Positions 32,242 to 40,181 are shown, counted from the stretch's first letter. The stretch: 40,535 bases of DNA from an uncultured Eubacteriales bacterium (GCA_959604355.1 CAUHAO010000016.1:1-40535), one strand, 5' to 3'. Notes: generated from the letters alone by a model not told the origin. Made by a program: numbers and translations.

Positions 32242-33045
32242 TCACTTTCCGGTATTGAAAAAACGCATTATGCGGTCTTTATAATCTTCAGCCTCATCGT
32301 ATACGGCGTGCCCATACTTTCCGTATACGTAAATATCGCATCCCATTTTCCGTGCAATCTGTTGCGAGGCTTCAACATCAAGGACCCTGTCATTTTCTGC
32401 TCCGATAACCAATACCGGACATTTGATTTTATCCAATTCGTCATATATATCAAAGCTTTCGCATGCCTTTGCAAGGATGACAAATCTGGCGAGTTCCCGG
32501 GGCGAGACATCATTTTCCGCTGCGGAAATGAACTCTCGGTATTTTTCATAAAATTCCGCTGAATATATTTTTTCTGCAAAATCCATGTTCAGCGCACGCC
32601 GGTCACCTTTTTCGGCAAGTTTGATCCAGTTCCCGATCACGGCTCTCAACGTATCATTTGCCCTTGCCGCTGTTGACCCGAGGAGCATCATGCTCACAAG
32701 TTCGGGAAAATCCACCGCGATACACAGAGCCATCATCCCGCCCTGTGATGCGCCGAAAATATAAGCGTTTGTTATGCCTATTCTTTTCATCGCCTCCGCA
32801 GTATCTCTTGCCATATCTCTTACGGTGTAGCCTTTTTCGACATTCTTTTTACGGTCAAAAACATATACCGTATAGTCTTCAGTGAAAGCAGCGTACGCAG
32901 AGACGATCGCATCGGCGCAATAAAGTACGCTTTTCAATCCCAATCCGGGAATTATAACAAAATTCTTTTTACCCGATCCGAAAGAAAAGTAATCCATTTC
33001 AAAATCAGGCGTCTTTACAGTATGTATTTCTATTTTATCAGACAT
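32242..33045 (-). CDS. alpha/beta hydrolase
   Basis: 267 residues. Oxyanion region VIIPGLGLKS (about 31-40), nucleophile elbow GASQGG (catalytic Ser), acid Asp in GAENDRVLD, and His in YGKYGHAVYDEAEDY. The fold is that of soluble esterases and hydrolases; the substrate is not evident. First gene of its unit, about 40 bases downstream of the expected transcription start of a consensus promoter. Confidence 0.88.
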   Translation of the reverse strand: MSDKIEIHTVKTPDFEMDYFSFGSGKKNFVIIPGLGLKSVLYCADAIVSAYAAFTEDYTVYVFDRKKNVEKGYTVRDMARDTAEAMKRIGITNAYIFGASQGGMMALCIAVDFPELVSMMLLGSTAARANDTLRAVIGNWIKLAEKGDRRALNMDFAEKIYSAEFYEKYREFISAAENDVSPRELARFVILAKACESFDIYDELDKIKCPVLVIGAENDRVLDVEASQQIARKMGCDIYVYGKYGHAVYDEAEDYKDRIMRFFNTGK

Positions 33046-33086
33046 TACATTTCATCTCGTATTTGCATTTCAAATTAATTATATAA

Positions 33087-33115
33087 AGTATATCAGAAAA
33101 TGAACGCAATGTCAA
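33087..33115 (-). promoter_or_regulatory. consensus sigma-A promoter of the hydrolase-epimerase-SGNH unit
   Basis: Minus strand: TTGACA (33110-33115), 17-base spacer, TATACT (33087-33092). Confidence 0.88.
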
Positions 33116-33138
33116 TCATTACAATTGGACTTAATTGA

Positions 33139-33166
33139 AAAAAGCAAGTCGTAAGACTTGCTTTTT
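33139..33166. terminator. bidirectional intrinsic terminator after ferritin
   Basis: AAAAAGCAAGTC, loop GTAA, GACTTGCTTTTT: a perfect 12-bp stem with A and T ends. It ends the rubredoxin-rubrerythrin-ferritin unit. The stretch 33167-33270 between it and the ferritin gene shows nothing else. Confidence 0.9.
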
Positions 33167-33270
33167 GTGATGTGTGTCCGATTTAGATGCAAAACCGTGA
33201 CGCTACAAAATAGAAGTACGGATCATCAAGCGAGCTATCAAAACAATAGCATATAGTGTTGTTCCGTTAA

Positions 33271-33780
33271 TTATAATACAAGCGACGGTGCGGAATATAC
33301 TCTTGCTGCAAGTTCCTGGTTGAGCATATAAAGACTCTTGGGGTCTGAACCGAAAAGCTCCATTTTTGATATCATATCATTGGCATTGGTCTCCTCTTCG
33401 CCCTGCTCCTTTACGAACCAGTCAAGGAACTGCATCGTGCGGAAATCCTTTGCTTCGTATGCCTCGGCATAGATGTTGTGTATCAGCGAGGTGACATACT
33501 TCTCATGTTCAAGTCCTGCCTGCAAAACGTCCATATGGCAGGTAAAGACCTTGTCGGGCTTTGCGATTGCTTCAAGCGTTACCTTCTGATTTTCATTCTG
33601 CAGGTACTGATAGAAGAGCATTGCATGGTCGCGCTCCTCCTGCGCCTGAATCTTATACCAATTGGCAAAGCCGTCAAGTCCCGCATCCTCAAAATAATTT
33701 GAGAAATCGAGATAGAGATATGCGGAATAGAATTCCTTGTTGATCTGCTGATTTAACAGCTTATGTACCTTTGTATTCAT
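33271..33780 (-). CDS. ftnA: ferritin (FtnA type)
   Basis: 169 residues. Four-helix bundle with ferroxidase ligands that line up with FtnA: Glu16, Glu49 and His52 (AQEERDHAM), plus the later WFVKEQGEEE block. It stores iron as a mineral and lowers hydroxyl-radical chemistry. I chose the ATG at 33780, with AGGAG 7 bases upstream, over a longer frame start at 33804 that runs into the previous gene. Last gene of an oxidative-stress unit that begins with two rubredoxin-containing genes. Confidence 0.94.
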   Translation of the reverse strand: MNTKVHKLLNQQINKEFYSAYLYLDFSNYFEDAGLDGFANWYKIQAQEERDHAMLFYQYLQNENQKVTLEAIAKPDKVFTCHMDVLQAGLEHEKYVTSLIHNIYAEAYEAKDFRTMQFLDWFVKEQGEEETNANDMISKMELFGSDPKSLYMLNQELAARVYSAPSLVL

Positions 33781-33800
33781 ACCGATTGCTCCTGTAAATA

Positions 33801-34937
33801 TCAATAGTTTTCTTTTCTTACTTCAAAATAAGCCTGCGGGTGGTTGCAAACGGGGCAAACCTCGGGTGCCTTAACACCGACAACGATGTGTCCGCAGTTG
33901 CGGCATTCCCAGATGGTTACGCCGGATTTTTCAAACACCGCTTTCGTTTCCACATTTTTCAGAAGTGCACGGTATCTTTCCTCGTGCGCTTTTTCAATAG
34001 CGGCAACTCCACGGAACTGTGTGGCAAGAGCGGTAAAGCCTTCTTCTTCTGCCTCACGAGCCATTCTCTCATACATATCAGTCCACTCTGCGTTCTCACC
34101 TTCAGCGGCATGGAGCAGGTTTTCTGCGGTGTCGCCAAGCTCGCCCAGAGCCTTGAACCACAGCTTTGCGTGTTCCTTCTCGTTCTCTGCGGTCTGCAGG
34201 AAAAGTGCGGCGATCTGCTCATAGCCCGCTTTTTTGGCTACGCTTGCGAAGTATGTATACTTGTTTCTTGCCTGAGATTCGCCGGCAAATGCCTCCCAAA
34301 GATTCTTCTCGGTCTTTGTGCCTGCATAAGGGTTCTTGGGAGCCTCTTCGATCTTTACAAACTTTTCCTTAGGTTGCTTGCAGACGGGGCACTTTTCGGG
34401 TGCTTCATCTCCTTCATGAACATAACCGCATACTGAACATTTCCATTTAGCCATAGTATTTACCTCTTTCTTTTCATTGAATTTTATAGTTGTGAGTAAT
34501 GAGTTCACCGCATCGCCGGGAATATCGGGATACGTTTTAATGAGTTCCAAAAACTCTTTTGTATTTGCACTTTGAGGAAGCATATAGCCTGCCTCGCGGC
34601 AAAGATCCTCTGCCATCAGTCTTGACGATTTTGCAACAGCTTTTGACAGAGCATCAGGCAGCTGTGAAGCGATATTTTCGGCTTCTGACTTACTTTGGAC
34701 AAGCGCACGCAGTGCCTCAACTACTTTGTCTTCTTTAGGTTGCTGAGGAGGAAGCTCCTTCGGCATCATGGAGATAGCACCCGAGGGGCAGGCATCCGCA
34801 CACGCTCCGCAACCTATACATTTTTCGACATCAATGATGCTGTTCTCCGTATCGGTGGCACCCGACGGACAGACGTAGAGGCACAGGCAATCCTTGGTGC
34901 AAAGTCTTAAATTTCTTACTGCATATTTATCTGCCAT
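33801..34937 (-). CDS. ferredoxin-rubrerythrin fusion with two rubredoxin-like modules
   Basis: 378 residues. Residues 13-51 bind two [4Fe-4S] clusters. The first has unusual spacing, CTKDCLCLYVCP; the second is regular, CIGCGACADACP. A helical linker (about 66-155) leads to a rubredoxin-like module, CSVCGYVHEG to CPVC (167-186). The diiron rubrerythrin bundle follows, with AGESQARN, ENEKEHAKLW and IEKAHEERY, then a second rubredoxin module, CRNCGH to CPVC. Rubrerythrins reduce hydrogen peroxide using electrons passed through rubredoxin centres. An ATG at 34454 (Met162) has AAAGAGG 8 bases upstream and starts a full rubrerythrin of 217 residues, so two products may be made. The start overlaps the upstream stop as TAATG. 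Confidence 0.92.
   Translation of the reverse strand: MADKYAVRNLRLCTKDCLCLYVCPSGATDTENSIIDVEKCIGCGACADACPSGAISMMPKELPPQQPKEDKVVEALRALVQSKSEAENIASQLPDALSKAVAKSSRLMAEDLCREAGYMLPQSANTKEFLELIKTYPDIPGDAVNSLLTTIKFNEKKEVNTMAKWKCSVCGYVHEGDEAPEKCPVCKQPKEKFVKIEEAPKNPYAGTKTEKNLWEAFAGESQARNKYTYFASVAKKAGYEQIAALFLQTAENEKEHAKLWFKALGELGDTAENLLHAAEGENAEWTDMYERMAREAEEEGFTALATQFRGVAAIEKAHEERYRALLKNVETKAVFEKSGVTIWECRNCGHIVVGVKAPEVCPVCNHPQAYFEVRKENY
34454..34475 (-). promoter_or_regulatory. internal ribosome site for a stand-alone rubrerythrin
   Basis: Inside the fusion gene, AAAGAGG with an 8-base gap precedes an ATG whose product begins MAKWKCSVCGY, the normal start of a free rubrerythrin. Suggests recent gene fusion or dual translation. 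Confidence 0.55.
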
Positions 34938-35557
34938 TATTTCGCACCTCCTTCGACCTTTTCAAACTTCCACGCCGGCACCTTGCATACCGGACACATC
35001 ATGGGCGGCTCGTCTCCGACAAATATAAATCCGCAGATCGTGCAGACATACACGCCCGTGCCCTCGAGCATCTTTTCTCCCTCCGCCTGATAGCGAACAA
35101 GAAGGGACTGCAACATTCTCGTCACCTTTTCCGCCCACACCTGGCAGCGAAGCGCACCACGGTCGGGTTGCTCGCCTGCCACGGCATTTCCGTAAGGGAA
35201 ACCTACCGAGAGGTCTTTGTCAAGCAATTCAAGAAGCTTTTCGGCGCTTGCCTCACTTACAGGCTCTGCTTTGGAGCGAAAAAACTCCGCCAGTTTTTTG
35301 AAGCTTTCGCTCTCTTTCGGCATATACTGCTTTTCACAGCCTCTTGAAAGGTTAGAGCAGATAATGCTCATTTCCATGGGGGAGAGTTCTTTTTCAAAAT
35401 GCGGCTTTTCGAGATTGCTTTCCGTCCTGTCGGCAGCGTCCTCTTTCAATTTGAATGCATCCTTGCCGGCACCGCAAATCGGGCATTTGAAGCCGTCGGG
35501 CATATCTCCCTCGGTCTTATGTACGTATCCGCATACAGTACAAACGTATTCTTTCAT
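34937..35557 (-). CDS. protein with two rubredoxin-like modules
   Basis: 206 residues. N-terminal rubredoxin module CTVCGYVHKT to CPICGAG (6-39), a helical centre (about 50-165) and a C-terminal module CTICGFIF to CPVC (about 172-193). The centre does not show the EXXH ligands of rubrerythrin, so it is probably an electron carrier or a scaffold. I chose the ATG at 35557 with AAGGAGG 8 bases upstream; the frame start at 35620 would lie above the predicted -10 box. First gene of the leftward unit next to the Crp/Fnr gene. Confidence 0.85.
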   Translation of the reverse strand: MKEYVCTVCGYVHKTEGDMPDGFKCPICGAGKDAFKLKEDAADRTESNLEKPHFEKELSPMEMSIICSNLSRGCEKQYMPKESESFKKLAEFFRSKAEPVSEASAEKLLELLDKDLSVGFPYGNAVAGEQPDRGALRCQVWAEKVTRMLQSLLVRYQAEGEKMLEGTGVYVCTICGFIFVGDEPPMMCPVCKVPAWKFEKVEGGAK

Positions 35558-35581
35558 AGGGTTTACCTCCTTTTGATTCAT

Positions 35582-35587
35582 ATTATC
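35582..35587 (-). promoter_or_regulatory. possible -10 box linked to the Crp/Fnr-type dyad
   Basis: GATAAT on the minus strand, whose centre-to-start geometry places the dyad at 35608-35620 near -39. This would give an 18-base leader to the rubredoxin-like gene. It is an alternative or an addition to the consensus promoter at 35651-35679. Confidence 0.45.
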
Positions 35588-35607
35588 ACATCTGCAAAAG
35601 TTATTCC

Positions 35608-35620
35608 GTAATGTTGTCAC
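35608..35620. promoter_or_regulatory. operator copy 1, GTAATGTTGTCAC
   Basis: First of three copies of GTRATGTTRTYAC. All share TTCC directly to the left and lie upstream of minus-strand redox genes. Confidence 0.65.
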
Positions 35621-35650
35621 ATTCCTATAAACTGCCTAATTAACGGTTTT

Positions 35651-35679
35651 ATCATAGCACATTTTTGGGCGAATGTCAA
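35651..35679 (-). promoter_or_regulatory. consensus promoter toward the rubredoxin-rubrerythrin-ferritin unit
   Basis: TTGACA (35674-35679), 17-base spacer, TATGAT (35651-35656), with TGC before the -10. Its start near 35644 would put the operator copy at 35608 about 30 bases downstream, a roadblock position. Confidence 0.8.
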
Positions 35680-35696
35680 TATTTTTTCTAATAGTA

Positions 35697-35725
35697 TTGA
35701 CATAAAAAACCGCTTATGATATACT
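35697..35725 (+). promoter_or_regulatory. consensus promoter of the Crp/Fnr regulator and ZIP genes
   Basis: TTGACA (35697-35702), 17-base spacer, TATACT (35720-35725) with TGA before it. Its -35 box and that of the leftward promoter form a 9-bp inverted repeat, ATGTCAATA/TATTGACAT (35673-35681 and 35695-35703). Confidence 0.88.
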
Positions 35726-35762
35726 ATACTAAATACTAATCACTTAAAGACAGGGAATTATG

Positions 35763-36419
35763 ATGGATATTTCAACTTATTTTCCGATCTGGAACAAATT
35801 GAATGCAAGTGAACAGCAGGCATTATCTGCAAATGTCAGGGAGTTGCACTACCATAAAGGCGACTTGATTCATACAGGCGGCGACTGTATGGGGCTTATT
35901 CTCGTAACTTCGGGACAGCTTCGTGCCTACACCATTTCCGAGGACGGCAGGGAGATCACCATGTATCGCCTTTTTGAGCGTGATATTTGCCTTTTTTCTG
36001 CTTCTTGCATGATGCACAGCATTCAGTTTGACATTACTTTATCCGCTGAAAAGGATACCGATGTCATACTCATTCCCTCGGATATTTACCGTGGCATTAT
36101 GGAAAACTGTGCACCGCTTGCCAATTACACGAACGAAGTTATGGCAAGTCGATTTTCGGATGTAATGTGGCTTATAGACCAAATCATGTGGAAGACCTTT
36201 GACAAACGCCTTGCGAATTTTCTTTTGAACGAAGCCAACATAGAAGGCTCAAACATACTGAAAATCACCCATGAAGAAATTGGCAATCATCTGGGGAATC
36301 CTCGTGAGGTCGTAACACGGATGCTTAGATATTTCGTGAACGAGGGTGCGGTCAGGCTGTCACGCGGGACAATTGAAATTTTTGATGAAAGCAAACTTGC
36401 AAACATTGCGGAAGGGTAA
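35763..36419 (+). CDS. Crp/Fnr-family transcriptional regulator
   Basis: 218 residues from the second of two tandem ATGs (35763, AGGGA 6 bases upstream; 35760 is the alternative). An N-terminal cNMP-type beta-roll (about 15-115) and the long dimer helix lead to the winged helix-turn-helix ITHEEIGNHLGNPREVVTRM. Four Cys lie at about 42, 76, 82 and 116; there is no N-terminal FNR cluster motif, so an iron-sulfur sensor is not indicated, but a thiol or persulfide switch is possible (inference). Flanked on both sides by redox and sulfur genes that share a 13-bp dyad, it is the natural candidate regulator. The ZIP gene follows 3 bases after its stop. Confidence 0.93.
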   Translation: MDISTYFPIWNKLNASEQQALSANVRELHYHKGDLIHTGGDCMGLILVTSGQLRAYTISEDGREITMYRLFERDICLFSASCMMHSIQFDITLSAEKDTDVILIPSDIYRGIMENCAPLANYTNEVMASRFSDVMWLIDQIMWKTFDKRLANFLLNEANIEGSNILKITHEEIGNHLGNPREVVTRMLRYFVNEGAVRLSRGTIEIFDESKLANIAEG

Positions 36420-36422
36420 ATT

Positions 36423-37175
36423 ATGGAGCTTGTATTACTAACCGCCCTCGGTGTGGGCGGTGCAACCGTTATCGGTGCGCTGATAGGTTTTATTTTCAAA
36501 AAAATATCGCATAAATTTTCGGATATCGTTCTGTCATTTGCCGCAGGCGTGATGCTTGCCGCGGCTGTGCTTGGACTGATCGTTCCGTCTCTTGAATACG
36601 GCGGGAAATACGGAATACTTATCACGGTTGCAGGTATTTTTGCCGGCGCTGTCTGCCTCAATCTCATCGACAAGTTAGTGCCGCATTTACATAAATTTGT
36701 AGGTGACGAACCGGAAGCGCACCACAATGCAAATCTGAGCAAGGTTCTGCTGTTCGTTTTGGCGATTGCCATACATAATCTGCCGGAAGGCATCGCCGCT
36801 GGGGTAGGCTTTGGCTCGGGCGATACGACGCAAGCACTGATCATTGCAGGGGGTATTGCTCTGCAGAATATTCCCGAAGGCATGGTGATCATAGCACCTA
36901 TGCTTGCGGCAGGCATCCGCCCCGGGAAGACCTTCATTCTTGCCATGATCACGGGACTCGTTGAGGTTGTGGGCACGCTGATCGGTTATTTTGCCGTCAG
37001 TATATCCACTGCGATTTTGCCCTTCGCGCTTGCATTTGCGGGAGGAACGATGCTCTACGTCATCAGCGACGAAATGATACCCGAAACTCACGCACACGGA
37101 AGCGAGCGGGGTGCGACCTATGCTTTGCTTATAGGCTTTTGTGTAATGCTTGTCACGGATGTGCTGTTGGGGTAG
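36423..37175 (+). CDS. ZIP family metal transporter
   Basis: 250 residues, eight predicted membrane segments. Helix IV HNLPEGIAAGVGFG and helix V NIPEGMVI carry the metal-binding His/Glu of ZIP proteins, with a short His-containing loop (EAHHNAN, about 98-104) before them. It probably imports divalent metal (Zn or Fe). It is translated directly after the Crp/Fnr gene and ends at a shared terminator with the convergent CoA-disulfide reductase gene. Confidence 0.92.
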   Translation: MELVLLTALGVGGATVIGALIGFIFKKISHKFSDIVLSFAAGVMLAAAVLGLIVPSLEYGGKYGILITVAGIFAGAVCLNLIDKLVPHLHKFVGDEPEAHHNANLSKVLLFVLAIAIHNLPEGIAAGVGFGSGDTTQALIIAGGIALQNIPEGMVIIAPMLAAGIRPGKTFILAMITGLVEVVGTLIGYFAVSISTAILPFALAFAGGTMLYVISDEMIPETHAHGSERGATYALLIGFCVMLVTDVLLG

Positions 37176-37177
37176 AA

Positions 37178-37218
37178 AAAAGCGCCAAGATTTCCGTAAT
37201 GGATTTCCGGGCGCTTTT
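37178..37218. terminator. bidirectional intrinsic terminator
   Basis: AAAAGCGCC (37178-37186) and GGCGCTTTT (37210-37218) pair with a 23-base loop. It serves the ZIP gene on the + strand and the trx-rhodanese unit on the - strand. Confidence 0.8.
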
Positions 37219-37243
37219 CTCATTACACCGTTTTCTTCTCCTG

Positions 37244-38935
37244 TCAGATCTCCATTCCGCAAGGAGTGGATTTTTTATTTAGTGCTTTCTCCTGATGCAC
37301 CGCATCGTAGAAGCGGAAGCCGCCTGCAAAGTTGTAGCAGTCTAAACCGTTGCCTGCAAGAATTCGGGTGGCGATATAACTGCGAAGTCCGCTTTGACAG
37401 ATAACATATACCGGCTTTGTCCTGTCAAGTTCGCCAATGCGTTCACGAAGTTCGTCGACAGGAATATTGATAAATCCCTCCACGTGGCCTCTGCTGTATT
37501 CCGTCGGTGTGCGCGTATCGAGAAGTGTGACGTTCTCATCTCGTTGCAGACTCTCAGTATCCTCGTAGTACCACTGCTTTACCACGCCGTTTTTGATGTT
37601 CTCTACAATATAGCCTGCCATGTTCACGGGGTCCTTTGCCGAGGAATAAGGCGGAGCGTAAGCAAGGTCGAGTTCCGCAAGTTCGTAAGCTTTCATTCCG
37701 GCTCGTATTGCGGTTGCAATGACATCGATCCGCTTGTCAACACCGTCAAAGCCAACGATCTGAGCACCGAGCAAACGATAGGTGTCTTTTTCAAACAGTA
37801 CCTTCATGGTCATCATCTTGCCGCCGGGATAATATCCGGCATGGCTCATGGGAGAAAGAATGACCTTGTCGGTAGAAAGTCCGAGTGCCTTCGCTGTTTT
37901 GTCATTAATGCCGGTAGAGGCGGCGGTCATGTCGAAAATCTTGATAACCGAGCTGCCCTGACTTCCCTGGTAGTGACTGTCAATACCGCAGATATTGTCA
38001 GCGGCGATTCTGCCCTGCTTATTGGCAGGACCTGCAAGGGAAATCAGCGCACCCGTATCGGTTACAAAATTTCTGATCTGAACCGCATCACCGACAGCAT
38101 AAATGTCGGGAACGGAGGTTTCCATTCGGTCGTTCACCACGATACTGCCCTTGATACCGAGTTCAAGACCTGCATCCTTTGCGAGCGTGGTTTCCGGAGC
38201 AACGCCGATCGCCATTACGACCATATTGGCGTGGAGCGTAGGTGAATTTTTTAGTTTCACACAAATGCCGTCATCAGTGTCGGCAAAGCCTTCAACGAAC
38301 CTGCCGAGCATAAGATTAACGCCGTTTTTGCGTAGCTCTGCATGGATGAAGGATGCCATATCGCTGTCAAAAGGAGCCATGAGCTGGTCGGCGGCTTCAA
38401 CGAGTGTGACATCTATCCCAAGCTCACGGAGATTTTCCGCAACTTCGATTCCGATAAACCCGCCGCCGACAACAACTGCGGATTTCGGATATTTCTCATT
38501 TATAAATTTCTTGATTTTCAGCGTGTCCTCAACCGTGCGGAGCGTGAATATCTTATCGCTGTCAATGCCTTCAAAGTTCGGCTTGATCGGCTTTGAACCG
38601 GGCGATAGGATGAGCTTGTCATAGGTTTCGGTGAAAACTGTACCGTTCTCAATATTTTTTACGGTGACCATTTTGCTTTCGGGGTGAAGTGCCGTTACCT
38701 CGTGGCGCACATTCATTTTGACACGGAAACGCTTATAAAAGCTCTCCGGTGTCTGCAAGGTCAAGTCACCCTCATCCTCAATCGTTCCGCCGATGTAATA
38801 CGGAAGTCCGCAGTTGGCGTAAGAAATAAAACCGGAACGCTCAAAGACTACGATTTCAGCTTTCTCGTCAAGCCTGCGTATTCTTGCCGCCGCAGTCGCG
38901 CCGCCGGCAACACCGCCTATTATTACAACTTTCAT
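37244..38935 (-). CDS. CoA-disulfide reductase with C-terminal rhodanese domain
   Basis: 563 residues. FAD site GGVAGGATAAARIRR (7-21), the active-site Cys42 in FISYANCGLPYYIGG, an NAD(P)H site VVVGGGFIGIEVAENL and FAD site 2 VYAVGDAV. After the reductase dimer domain, residues about 468-545 form a rhodanese with Cys513 in CQSGLRS. Enzymes of this fused type reduce CoA disulfide or CoA persulfide and polysulfides with NAD(P)H. Cotranscribed after the single-domain rhodanese and thioredoxin. It should take part in keeping low-molecular-weight thiols reduced and in handling sulfane sulfur. Confidence 0.94.
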   Translation of the reverse strand: MKVVIIGGVAGGATAAARIRRLDEKAEIVVFERSGFISYANCGLPYYIGGTIEDEGDLTLQTPESFYKRFRVKMNVRHEVTALHPESKMVTVKNIENGTVFTETYDKLILSPGSKPIKPNFEGIDSDKIFTLRTVEDTLKIKKFINEKYPKSAVVVGGGFIGIEVAENLRELGIDVTLVEAADQLMAPFDSDMASFIHAELRKNGVNLMLGRFVEGFADTDDGICVKLKNSPTLHANMVVMAIGVAPETTLAKDAGLELGIKGSIVVNDRMETSVPDIYAVGDAVQIRNFVTDTGALISLAGPANKQGRIAADNICGIDSHYQGSQGSSVIKIFDMTAASTGINDKTAKALGLSTDKVILSPMSHAGYYPGGKMMTMKVLFEKDTYRLLGAQIVGFDGVDKRIDVIATAIRAGMKAYELAELDLAYAPPYSSAKDPVNMAGYIVENIKNGVVKQWYYEDTESLQRDENVTLLDTRTPTEYSRGHVEGFINIPVDELRERIGELDRTKPVYVICQSGLRSYIATRILAGNGLDCYNFAGGFRFYDAVHQEKALNKKSTPCGMEI

Positions 38936-39256
38936 CTATCTCACGACCTTTCCTCGGTACGACAGAATGCCGCCGATATCCTCTACATTTGTGTATCCCA
39001 TTCTTTTCAGGATGCTTGTTGCCTGTGCGCTTCGTGCGCCGCTTCTGCAATGTACGAAAAGCGGTGTGCTTTTATCTTTTATGATTGACTCTACTTGCTC
39101 TATGCTTTGTAGGGGAATATTTTTGCTTCCCTCAATATGCCCCTCGGAATATTCCTCCCGTGTACGAACATCCAAAAGCACCGCTCCTTCGGTGGAAAGA
39201 AAACTTCTCACACCGCTGTTTATATCTTTTGTTTGCAAAAAACTGAAAAATCCCAT
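38936..39256 (-). CDS. single-domain rhodanese
   Basis: 106 residues with Cys70 in the active loop CRSGARS and the DVRTREEYSEGHIEGSKNIP start of a rhodanese. The ATG at 39256 has GAGG 6 bases upstream; an in-frame GTG at 39268 overlaps the thioredoxin stop and lies over the ribosome site. It transfers sulfane sulfur between thiols. Its stop is directly followed by the start of the CoA-disulfide reductase gene. Confidence 0.92.
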   Translation of the reverse strand: MGFFSFLQTKDINSGVRSFLSTEGAVLLDVRTREEYSEGHIEGSKNIPLQSIEQVESIIKDKSTPLFVHCRSGARSAQATSILKRMGYTNVEDIGGILSYRGKVVR

Positions 39257-39264
39257 ATCACACC

Positions 39265-39570
39265 TCACAGCATAGCAAGGATCTGTTCCTTCGGTCGGGC
39301 ACCCATCGTTTGACTTACGATCTTGCCGTCCTTCATGACCACAAGGGTTGGAATGCTGTACACACCGAACGCTTCGGCAAGCTCGTTTTCCTGATCAACA
39401 TTTATCTTGCCCACCTTAATATCGTTTCTTTCCTCTGCGATTTCATCTACTATGGGACTGACCATCCGGCATGGACCGCACCAATCCGCATAAAAGTCGA
39501 GAAGTACGGGCTTGTCGGAATTTTTCACTTCATTTTGAAAATTATCTTTATTGATTTTGATAACTGACAT
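39265..39570 (-). CDS. trxA: thioredoxin
   Basis: 101 residues. FYADWCGPCRMV holds the catalytic CGPC and YSIPTLVVMKDG the cis-Pro loop. It reduces protein disulfides and can release persulfide sulfur. GGAGG lies 8 bases before ATG. First gene of the trx-rhodanese-CoA-disulfide-reductase unit, preceded by a -10 box at 39603-39608 and operator copy 2 at 39631-39643. Confidence 0.96.
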   Translation of the reverse strand: MSVIKINKDNFQNEVKNSDKPVLLDFYADWCGPCRMVSPIVDEIAEERNDIKVGKINVDQENELAEAFGVYSIPTLVVMKDGKIVSQTMGARPKEQILAML

Positions 39571-39602
39571 TTTGATGTCCTCCTTGTTTGATCTACACCC
39601 GA

Positions 39603-39643
39603 AGTATACCTCAATTCTTCTGCTTCTTCCGTGATGTTATCAC
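39603..39643 (-). promoter_or_regulatory. trxA promoter with operator copy 2
   Basis: -10 TATACT (39603-39608) without a good -35. The perfect dyad GTGAT-GTT-ATCAC (39631-39643) is centred at about -41 from the predicted start, a class II Crp/Fnr activator position. The dyad overlaps the stop codon of the rhodanese lipoprotein gene. Confidence 0.7.
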
Positions 39644-40026
39644 TTTTCGATCTCACCTTTCCAATCGTTGATGCCACCGAACTCTACGACATTCGAATAT
39701 CCGAGTTTAACAAGCTTTTGGGACGCTTGCTTGCTGCGGTTACCGCTTCGGCAATATACCAGAATCAGCTGGTCCTTATCGGGGAGCTCGGATATTTCAT
39801 CCGTGCCGATGCTTTCGTTCGGAATATTGACAGCATTCGGGATATGACCTGCGGCAAATTCGTCGGGACGGCGAACATCGAGAATGATGTAATCGCTTTC
39901 GCTTGCCATCATTTCCACAGCTTCGCTTATGGTTATTTGCTTATACGTTACATCTTTATCTGTCGAAACGGCACATCCTGTGAGGAGCAAAACAACAAAA
40001 AGGATAAGGAATAATCTGTGTTTCAT
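39640..40026 (-). CDS. rhodanese-like lipoprotein
   Basis: 129 residues from the ATG at 40026 (GAGGT 7 bases upstream; the frame start at 40044 is less likely). A signal peptide ends in the lipobox LLTGC (Cys18), so the protein should be lipid-anchored outside the membrane. The rhodanese domain (about 32-129) has Cys92 in CRSGNRS and FGGINDWKG at its end. It probably handles sulfane sulfur on the outer face. Its promoter appears to be split by the insert at 40068-40181. Confidence 0.92.
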   Translation of the reverse strand: MKHRLFLILFVVLLLTGCAVSTDKDVTYKQITISEAVEMMASESDYIILDVRRPDEFAAGHIPNAVNIPNESIGTDEISELPDKDQLILVYCRSGNRSKQASQKLVKLGYSNVVEFGGINDWKGEIEK

Positions 40027-40057
40027 GTTCTTTACCTCGTTCATTACACTTTTGATT

Positions 40058-40067
40058 TATTATACCA
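40058..40067. repeat. 10-bp direct repeat, left copy
   Basis: TATTATACCA; on the minus strand it reads TGGTATAATA, including the -10 box TATAAT. The matching copy is at 40182-40191. Spacing from this -10 to the ATG at 40026 is 33 bases, the same as for trxA. Confidence 0.7.
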
Positions 40068-40181
40068 TGAAGCCAAAATGCTTGCTTGCAAGGGCATTTT
40101 GGCGAAGCCGTCAATTACGCAGCCGCGCGACGCGCGGAGGGGCAACGCCCAATGCCTTGCCTCAGCAAGGCTTTCTGCGGA
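40068..40181. mobile_element. MITE/REP-like GC-rich insert of four hairpins
   Basis: About 114 bp, much more GC-rich than its surroundings. Perfect stems: GCCAAAATGC/GCATTTTGGC (40072-40103), CCGCGCG-A-CGCGCGG (40123-40137), GGGC-AAC-GCCC (40140-40150) and GCCTTGC-CTCA-GCAAGGC (40154-40171). It codes for no protein. It is flanked by TATTATACCA on both sides, as expected for a target-site duplication. Long terminal inverted repeats are not seen. Confidence 0.6.

Noticed and set aside
37190..37208. TTCCGTAATG in the terminator loop, like the left half of operator copy 1
   Set aside because: Only 10 bases match, the right half-site is missing and it lies downstream of the genes on both strands.
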